Source of the DNA: Porphyrobacter sp.
Lineage (GTDB): Bacteria; Pseudomonadota; Alphaproteobacteria; Sphingomonadales; Sphingomonadaceae
Direction: 5' to 3'
DNA: 12,173 bases
Assembly: GCA_021732945.1 (NCBI GenBank)
Contig: JAKFWB010000496.1
Span: forward strand, 1-12,173
The translations under genes were made by a program, and so were the position numbers. Position 1 is the first letter of the stretch. The number at the start of each line of letters is the position of its first letter. Below are positions 7,129 through 12,173 of this stretch, piece after piece. The notes beneath the pieces were generated by a model. That model was not told the origin of the DNA. It saw nothing but the letters and a program-made list of their open reading frames with translations, and did not search any database.

Positions 7129-9750
7129 CCGCTGGTGCTGAATATCGGACAGATTCAAGGCGCTGGCCACACCTCGCCCTTTGTCGGCAATGAAGTGACC
7201 ACATCGGGCATTGTCACGGCCGTCGCCAGCAATGGCTTCTATCTGCAAGACCCCACGGGAGACGGCGACCGGGCCACATCCGACGCGATCTTCATCTTCA
7301 CCGGCGCAGCCCCCTCCGTCGTCGCAGGCGACGGGATTTCGGTGCGCGGCTCGGTGAGCGAATTCCGCGGCGGGAATGATCAGTCCAACCTTTCCACCAC
7401 CCAGCTGACCAACCCGGTGATCACCGTCAACAGCACGGGCAATGCCTTGCCCACGGCGATCCTGATCGGTCCGGATGGCATCACGCCGCCCACGCAAATC
7501 ATCGACGACGATAGCTTCGCCATCTTCGATCCCGAGAATGACGGCATCGATTTCTTCGAAAGCCTCGAAGGGATGCGGGTGACGGTGCAGAACCCGGTGG
7601 CGCTGGAATCCACCAATAGTTTCGGCGAACTCTTCACCGCAGCAAGCGATGGCAACGGCAATCTTGCCGCCACCAATGTCTCGGCTGATGGTTTGCTGAC
7701 TGTGCGCGGCGGCGCCGACACCCTCGGCTTCCTCAACTCCGGCGCAGGTTCGGATTTCAATCCCGAACGCTTGCAGATCGACGAATCCGGCCTGATCGAC
7801 GGTCAGCTTTACGCTGTGCCCAACGTGACCCCCGGTACGGTGCTGAACAGTGTCACTGGCGTGGTCGATTACGGCTTTGGCAACTACAAGATCCGCCCGA
7901 CCGAAGCGGTGACCATCGCGCGCGCCAGCACCAACGTGGCCGAAACCACCACCCTTGTGACGGGCGCGGCCAACCAGCTTGCGCTGGCGACCTACAACGT
8001 TCTTAACCTCGATATCCGCGCCGATGATGGCGATGATGACGTGGGCAATGGGCGGCTCGCAGGCATTGCCTTCGATATCGGCGTCAACCTTTCGGCCCCG
8101 GACATCGTGGTGCTGCAAGAGGTGCAGGACAATAGCGTGTCGATCAATGATGGCACGACATCGGCGCTGTTGACCTTGCAGGCCCTTTCGGATTCGATCT
8201 TCGATCAGACCGGGGTGCGCTATTCGGTGTTTGACAACCCGTTCGTGGTCGATGGCGAGACGGGCGGTCAGCCCGGCGGCAATATCCGCGTCGCCTTCCT
8301 CTACCGGGATGACCGGGTTGATCTTGACGAAGCCTCGGTGTTCACCATCACCGACCCCAATGATGGGGCGCTGGCCGCCGCATTTGAAGGATCGCGCGCG
8401 CCGCTGGGGGCAACCTTCAGCTTCAACGGCCAGAATGTCACGGTGATCGGCAACCACTTCACCTCGCGGATTGGATCGGCCCCCGGCTTCGGCGCGCAGC
8501 AACCGGCGCTGGCGGCGGCCGAATTGACCCGCGCTGCCCAGGCGGCTGCGGTCAACAGCTATGTTGACCGGTTGCTGGCCATCGATCCCAACGCGCGGAT
8601 TGCCGTGGCGGGCGACTTCAACGAATTTCAGTTCGAAGAGCCGCTCCGGGTGCTGACGGGCGAGCTTGATTTCGATGGCGCGCAGGTGACTGGCGGCGGC
8701 ATTGAGGTGCTGCGCAACCTTACCTTCCTGCTGGAAGAGGAAGAACGTTACAGCGCGCTGTTTGAAGGTAACGCTCAGGCGATCGATCACATTTTCGCCA
8801 GCCTCAGCCTTACTGCCGGGGCGCAGGTTGATGCGGTGCACACCAACACGATCCTCGGCAATATCAATGCCGACCACGATCCGATCCTGGCGCTGTTCAA
8901 CATCGGCTCGCGCGTGCTGAATGGCACCAATGCCAATGACACTATCAACGGCAACAGCGGCAATGATGTGATCAATAGCGGCAACGGCAACGACGTGATC
9001 AATGCCGATGCGGGCGATGACACGATCAATGCCGGCAATGGCAATGACCGTGTTGATGGCGGCGCAGGGACCGATACCATCGAAGGTGGCAACGGGAACG
9101 ACACCGTCAGCGGTGGCACCGGGAACGACATCATCAATGGCGGCAATGGTGATGACAACCTCGCCGGCGATGACGGCGCCGATGTCGTCAACGGCGGCAA
9201 CGGGAACGACCGGCTTGACGGCGGCCTCGGGGCCGATGTTCTGACCGGCGGCACCGGCAATGATATCTTTGTGCTGCATGCCGACCAGACGGCGGCCGAC
9301 GCCGATTTCATTGCTGATTTCTCCACCCGCAATGATCGCATTCGCATCGAAGGTGCGGCAGGCAGCACGATCACCTTTACGCAGGACGGCGCGAACACCC
9401 TGATCGCGGCAGACGGCGTGTTGGTGGCCACGGTCCGCAATGCGCTGGCCCGGCAGGTCGAAGCTGCCACAGACATCGAGAACCCAGTGGGCTTCTCGGT
9501 ATCGCACGGTTTCGGCGATAATCGCGGCTCGCTTCCGGATTTTGCCGCAGGCGATGCGTTTGTCTTTGCCAGCGCCGGGTCGGCGCGCACAATCGGGTTT
9601 GGCGCCGCCGCTGTATCGTTCTCGGACCTGTTTGGTGCTCAATCCGCCCCTACCGAGCGGCCGTTCGTGCAAGCGGCTGATTTTGCGATTGTCAGCCCCA
9701 TCGATCCGTGGCTGCTCAACAGCCATCTCGGGTTCGAACATATGGTCTGA
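4684..9750 (+). CDS. Secreted multidomain nuclease: lamin-tail/Calx-beta repeats, OB-fold, EEP nuclease, RTX (ExeM/NucH-like)
   Basis: The open frame of 1,688 residues starts at GTG 4684, with a weak GGGGTGG 6 nt upstream; the original start is probably ATG 4558, cut off by a TAG. Approximate domain order: rest of lamin-tail 1 (1-128), Calx-beta 1 (134-242), lamin-tail 2 (251-414), Calx-beta 2 (419-529), lamin-tail 3 (537-694), Calx-beta 3 (701-815), OB-fold (819-916), linker, EEP nuclease (1099-1407), 13 RTX nonapeptides (1414-1530) and a C-terminal tail. The EEP motifs look complete: Asn1105 ('ATYNVLN'), Glu1146 ('VLQEVQDN'), His1258 ('GNHFTS'), Asp1311/Asn1313 ('GDFNEF'), Asp1368-His1369 ('AIDHIF') and Asp1397-His1398 ('ADHDPI'). 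Relatives degrade extracellular DNA with divalent metal. There is no Sec signal; the RTX repeats and tail imply type I secretion, but no transporter genes are in the window. Nuclease versus phosphatase activity is inferred from the architecture. Confidence 0.85.
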   Translation: MLYNFTGGVVYDTDLLSIATRTTVGGRDFYVLNYPSNGIQNGPQDGIALVDNNGNVVQFLSYEGVLTATNGPAAGLTSTNIGVSELGTEAPGLSLQLVGNGTTFGDFVWATAPATATAGTANSGQSFGAPAQPGTLSIAGAAIAEGNSGTTDLVFTVTRSGGSDGAVTTDITVTFGTADDSDFTSVSSLSFADGQTSATITVSVIGDIVVEGDETFTITLSNPTGGATITDGTATGTIVNDDAPPPPADPVVFINELHYDNAGTDIGEFIEVAGTAGTDLTGWTLVLYNGNGGAPYATINLSGTIDDEGTGFGALAFAGPAGGIQNGSPDGVALVDASGNVVEFLSYEGSFVAVGGPANGMTSTDIGVTEAGTEAVGNSLQRIGTGSEAGDFTFTGPASESRGNLNTGQTFGGPQPQPGTLSIGDASVSEGDAGTAALTFTVTRTDGSDGAVTADYSVTLGTAGAFDITGPLSGTVSFADGATTATITVSVVGDIEVEANETLTVTLANPTGGAILGTAAATGTITNDDLPPPGPAEVFINEIHYDTAGADVGEFIEVAGPAGTDLTGWSLVLYNGNGGVAYGTIALTGVIPNQDDGFGTLAVLTPGLQNGAPDGVALVNAAGQVVQFLSYEGVMTATNGPAVGLTSTDIGVAEVSAPIGTSLQAGGDGFTANDFAFQPSQNATFGQVNSGQDFVAANPNGTLFVDDARVTEGNDGSTAITFNLFRVGGSTGAVSIDFAAEFGNAFTDANAADFVGATSGTVSFAAGETFRAITLRVAGDITGEPAEFFRLALSNPAGGVSIGDGLAVGTIANDDPLVLNIGQIQGAGHTSPFVGNEVTTSGIVTAVASNGFYLQDPTGDGDRATSDAIFIFTGAAPSVVAGDGISVRGSVSEFRGGNDQSNLSTTQLTNPVITVNSTGNALPTAILIGPDGITPPTQIIDDDSFAIFDPENDGIDFFESLEGMRVTVQNPVALESTNSFGELFTAASDGNGNLAATNVSADGLLTVRGGADTLGFLNSGAGSDFNPERLQIDESGLIDGQLYAVPNVTPGTVLNSVTGVVDYGFGNYKIRPTEAVTIARASTNVAETTTLVTGAANQLALATYNVLNLDIRADDGDDDVGNGRLAGIAFDIGVNLSAPDIVVLQEVQDNSVSINDGTTSALLTLQALSDSIFDQTGVRYSVFDNPFVVDGETGGQPGGNIRVAFLYRDDRVDLDEASVFTITDPNDGALAAAFEGSRAPLGATFSFNGQNVTVIGNHFTSRIGSAPGFGAQQPALAAAELTRAAQAAAVNSYVDRLLAIDPNARIAVAGDFNEFQFEEPLRVLTGELDFDGAQVTGGGIEVLRNLTFLLEEEERYSALFEGNAQAIDHIFASLSLTAGAQVDAVHTNTILGNINADHDPILALFNIGSRVLNGTNANDTINGNSGNDVINSGNGNDVINADAGDDTINAGNGNDRVDGGAGTDTIEGGNGNDTVSGGTGNDIINGGNGDDNLAGDDGADVVNGGNGNDRLDGGLGADVLTGGTGNDIFVLHADQTAADADFIADFSTRNDRIRIEGAAGSTITFTQDGANTLIAADGVLVATVRNALARQVEAATDIENPVGFSVSHGFGDNRGSLPDFAAGDAFVFASAGSARTIGFGAAAVSFSDLFGAQSAPTERPFVQAADFAIVSPIDPWLLNSHLGFEHMV
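8923..9273 (+). repeat. RTX array: 13 contiguous calcium-binding nonapeptides
   Basis: There are thirteen 27-bp units without interruption, from 'GTNANDTIN' to 'GGTGNDIFV'. The later units fit the GGxGxDxUx consensus better ('GGNGNDTVS', 'GGTGNDIIN', 'GGNGNDRLD') than the Asn-rich early ones ('GNSGNDVIN', 'SGNGNDVIN'). The array would fold as a beta-roll on binding calcium outside the cell. A serralysin-type segment with 'DFIADFSTRNDRI' follows. Confidence 0.95.
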
Positions 9751-9755
9751 TGCTG

Positions 9756-9796
9756 AACGAAGGCGGGGCGCCATCAGACCGCGCCCCGCCTTCGTT
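9756..9796. terminator. Bidirectional terminator hairpin between convergent genes
   Basis: AACGAAGGCGGGGCGC (9756-9771) is perfectly complementary to GCGCCCCGCCTTCGTT (9781-9796), giving a 16-bp stem around a 9-base loop. It begins 6 bp after the nuclease stop and its last two bases are part of the TAA of the opposing TauE/SafE gene. Both flanks can supply short T/A ends in the stem (AA...TT), though no long T-tract follows. Confidence 0.85.
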
Positions 9797-10556
9797 ACAC
9801 CCCTGCCAGTAGCCGCACGCCGACAACGAGCACCAACAGCGCAGTCAGCCAGCGGATCCATTGCGGGGGGAGCAAGCGTGCGGCGAGCAGGCTGCCTATC
9901 TGGCCACCGATCACCACCGCCACCAGCAGCGGCAGAGCGGCCCCGATTGCCGCGCCTAACAGTCCGGGGCCGTTCTTCAGCAATTGCCCGGCAAGGCCGA
10001 ACAGCGAATTGACGAGGATGAACAAGCTCGCGGTCGCGGCGATCCCGCGTGCTTCGTGCCAGCGCGCAAGGTGCAGCAGCGGCGCGAGGAAGATTCCGCC
10101 GCCGATCCCCACAAGCCCGGCAAAATATCCCAGTGGTGCGGCGGCCAGCGGCATCCATCGGGCGAACCGCGAGGGCGCGCCGCTCGCATTCTCGCTCACC
10201 GGGACCAGCATTGTCAGCGCGGTCAGCACCAGACTTGCCCCCAGCAGGGTGAGAAAGGTCGCCTCCTTGATCGGAGTGAGCCCGCCCAGAAAGCTGAGCG
10301 GTGCGCCTAGCGCCACGATTACGGCCGCCTTGCGCCACGGGGTCAGTCCCGCGCGAGCAAAGCGGATGCTGGATCCGGTCACCACCACGATATTGCAGGC
10401 GAGGCTCACCAGCGGCAGCAGCCGGTAATCGAGCCCCGACAGCGCCAGCAGCGCTGAATAGGTCGATCCCCCGCCAAACCCGACACTGGCATAGAGCAGC
10501 GCGGTGATCAGGAAAGCGAGCGCCAGCAGCGCCGGAACCGCCCCGATCATCATCAC
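9795..10556 (-). CDS. TSUP (TauE/SafE) family membrane transporter
   Basis: This 253-residue inner-membrane protein has eight predicted hydrophobic segments arranged as two inverted halves. Each half has a Gly-rich signature: 'SVGFGGGS' (about 25-31) and 'GLVGIGGGIFLAP' (about 147-159). Family members export sulfite, sulfoacetate or other organosulfonates, or import related anions; the substrate here is not determinable. GTG 10556 is followed directly by two ATG codons. The GTG is kept because AGGGGG (minus strand, 10565-10570) lies 8 nt before it. The start is about 20 bp downstream of the secA stop, so it is likely co-transcribed or reads from a promoter within the secA 3' end. It ends at the shared hairpin with the nuclease gene. 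Confidence 0.88.
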   Translation of the reverse strand: MMMIGAVPALLALAFLITALLYASVGFGGGSTYSALLALSGLDYRLLPLVSLACNIVVVTGSSIRFARAGLTPWRKAAVIVALGAPLSFLGGLTPIKEATFLTLLGASLVLTALTMLVPVSENASGAPSRFARWMPLAAAPLGYFAGLVGIGGGIFLAPLLHLARWHEARGIAATASLFILVNSLFGLAGQLLKNGPGLLGAAIGAALPLLVAVVIGGQIGSLLAARLLPPQWIRWLTALLVLVVGVRLLAGV

Positions 10557-10575
10557 CGCCTATGCCCCCTGCCCG

Positions 10576-12173
10576 TCAGACGGTCTGCGCGCCGGCAATC
10601 GCCCCGTGGCAATGCTTGTACTTATTGCCGCTGCCACAAGGGCACGGTGCATTCCGGCTGATCGCGAGATTGGCCCAAGGGTTGTCAGTATTCGCCCCGC
10701 CCGGCCCGGTCGCCGCGCGCGGCGCCCCGGCCAGCGAGCCGAACAGTTCAGGCCGCAGTTCCGATCCGTCACCATCGCCCGAATTGTCGAGCCCGGTCAA
10801 AGCATCGATATGACCGGTGAGGAAATCGGGCAGGTCCGGCAGCGACTGCGTCTGCGGCGGCTCCATCCGCAATTCAGCGCGGAACAGGATCTTGGTCACT
10901 TCTTCGCGCAGGGTATCAAGCATGCTCTCGAACAGGCCAAAGGCTTCCTGCTTGTATTCGTTGATCGGCTGCTTCTGCGCGATGCCGCGCATCCAGATCA
11001 CCTGCCGCAGCGCATCAAGCGTGGCGAGGTGTTCCTTCCAGTGATGATCAAGCTGGCGCAGCAGCACGTCCTTTTCCACGATCCGCCAGATCGCAGGATC
11101 GGAATTCGTGACCTTGGTGTCCATCATCTCATCGGTGAGCAGCCGCAGCTTTTCCTCGAGCAATTCGGGCTCCACCTGATCCTCGGCGAGCCAATCATCG
11201 AGCGGCGGTTCAAACCCGAAGGTCTCATCAATCTTGGTCTTGAGCCCGGCGATGTCCCATTGTTCAGGATAGGATCCCGGCGGGCAGGCGGTGCCGACCA
11301 TGGTGTTGATCGTGTCGTGGCGCATATCGACCACGACATCGTCCACCGCTTCACTATCCATGATTTCGGCGCGCTGTTCGTAAACGACCTTGCGCTGATC
11401 ATTCATCACGTCGTCGTATTGCACCACCTGCTTGCGGGTGTCGTAATTGCGCGCCTCGACCTTTTTCTGCGCGGTCTCGATCGCTTTGGAGAGCCACTTG
11501 GAACCGATCGCCTCACCATCGGCGAGGTTCGATTTCATCATCTTGGAGAACAGCGTGTCGGGGCCAAAGATGCGCAACAGATCGTCTTCAAGGCACAGAT
11601 AGAAGCGCGACAGGCCGGGGTCACCCTGACGGCCCGAACGGCCGCGCAGCTGGTTGTCGATCCGGCGCGATTCGTGCCGTTCGGTGCCGAGCACGAACAA
11701 CCCGCCCGCGGCCTTCACCTGTTCCTTTTCCGCCGCAACTTCGGCGCGGATGCGGGCAACGGCATCGTCGCGTTCTGGGCCTTCGGTCATTTCGACCAGT
11801 TCGTCGCGAATGCGGTATTCGACATTGCCGCCCAGCTGAATGTCGGTGCCGCGTCCCGCCATATTGGTAGCGATGGTCACCGCACCAAGGCGGCCCGCTT
11901 GCGCCACGATCCGTGCTTCCTGTTCATGGAAACGGGCGTTGAGCACCGAGTGCTTAACCCCTTCCTTGTCGAGAAACTGGCTAAGCAATTCAGACTTTTC
12001 GATCGACACCGTGCCAACCAGCACCGGCTGACCGATCTCGTTCTTTTCCTTGATCGCCTTGGCAATCGCGCCGAATTTGTCGACCGTGTTCTTGTAGAAC
12101 TCGTCTTCCTCGTCGATCCGGGCGACAGGCAGATTGGTCGGGATTTCGACCACGCCGACCTTGTAGATGTCCC
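10576..12173 (-). CDS. secA: Preprotein translocase ATPase SecA, C-terminal part
   Basis: The gene is cut by the right window edge; about 532 C-terminal residues of the usual roughly 900 are visible. SecA is the ATPase that drives unfolded preproteins through SecYEG. Seen here are '[20 protein letters not shown]', the DEAD-motor second-half motifs '[14 protein letters not shown]' and '[17 protein letters not shown]', the helical scaffold and wing regions, and a C-terminal zinc-binding tail '[13 protein letters not shown]' with Cys-x-Cys and Cys-His ligands that bind SecB and lipid. The acidic, Gly-rich linker before the zinc tail is normal. No damage is seen. The start and promoter are outside the window, and the TauE/SafE gene follows closely on the same strand. 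Confidence 0.98.
   Translation of the reverse strand, partial: DIYKVGVVEIPTNLPVARIDEEDEFYKNTVDKFGAIAKAIKEKNEIGQPVLVGTVSIEKSELLSQFLDKEGVKHSVLNARFHEQEARIVAQAGRLGAVTIATNMAGRGTDIQLGGNVEYRIRDELVEMTEGPERDDAVARIRAEVAAEKEQVKAAGGLFVLGTERHESRRIDNQLRGRSGRQGDPGLSRFYLCLEDDLLRIFGPDTLFSKMMKSNLADGEAIGSKWLSKAIETAQKKVEARNYDTRKQVVQYDDVMNDQRKVVYEQRAEIMDSEAVDDVVVDMRHDTINTMVGTACPPGSYPEQWDIAGLKTKIDETFGFEPPLDDWLAEDQVEPELLEEKLRLLTDEMMDTKVTNSDPAIWRIVEKDVLLRQLDHHWKEHLATLDALRQVIWMRGIAQKQPINEYKQEAFGLFESMLDTLREEVTKILFRAELRMEPPQTQSLPDLPDFLTGHIDALTGLDNSGDGDGSELRPELFGSLAGAPRAATGPGGANTDNPWANLAISRNAPCPCGSGNKYKHCHGAIAGAQTV

Noticed and set aside
8923..9273. Short-period DNA repeat that might be a CRISPR or minisatellite
   Set aside because: The 27-bp period is fully explained by in-frame RTX nonapeptides; there are no unique spacers.
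6958..10338. 1,126-codon open frame on the minus strand opposite the nuclease and running into the TauE/SafE gene
   Set aside because: It is antisense to well-supported domains (EEP, RTX, Calx-beta), has no recognisable motif and His/Gly/Arg-rich composition, and spans two genes. It results from the biased codon use of the repetitive GC-rich gene.

Overview
The window looks like a chromosomal segment of a high-GC alphaproteobacterium, most likely order Sphingomonadales (Erythrobacteraceae-like). This is inferred from protein character, GC-rich codon use and the tRNA promoter style (TTGCAA / TATAGG, 'CATATAGGCGC'); no rRNA or marker search could be run. There are no insertion sequences, phage genes, CRISPR arrays or plasmid functions. 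Most of the window is ordinary core chromosome, and one very large secreted-protein gene is the accessory item.

Layout: the 3' end of mfd (transcription-repair coupling factor) enters on the + strand. It meets a convergent minus-strand pair: a transglutaminase-like protease-fold protein and, upstream of it, a stand-alone EAL-domain c-di-GMP phosphodiesterase. Divergent from the EAL gene is nadK (NAD kinase). A hairpin-rich gap of about 200 bp follows, then a tRNA-Asn(GTT) gene with its own promoter and a YeeE/YedE-type membrane transporter.

Next is a gene of about 5.2 kb for a modular extracellular nuclease of the ExeM/NucH type. It holds three tandem [lamin-tail + Calx-beta] modules, an OB-fold, an endonuclease/exonuclease/phosphatase (EEP) domain with all expected catalytic motifs, 13 RTX calcium-binding nonapeptides and a C-terminal tail suited to type I secretion. 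It ends at a perfect 16-bp hairpin shared with a convergent TauE/SafE-type exporter gene. Upstream of that exporter on the minus strand is secA, whose 5' part lies outside the window.

The most notable observation is in the nuclease gene. Its natural start appears to be ATG 4558 with a good ribosome binding site. An in-frame TAG at 4639-4641 (codon 28) falls exactly where the two paralogous modules have a conserved glutamate, in GEFIE. The other roughly 1,690 codons are open. This is a recent nonsense mutation, a sequencing error, or a gene expressed by read-through or by re-initiation at GTG 4684. RTX proteins carry their export signal at the C-terminus, so a re-initiated product could still be secreted.

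Functionally, the genes do not form one pathway. Two sulfur-type transporter families flank the nuclease, and secA serves general export through the Sec channel. The RTX nuclease is expected to leave by a type I system that is not encoded here.
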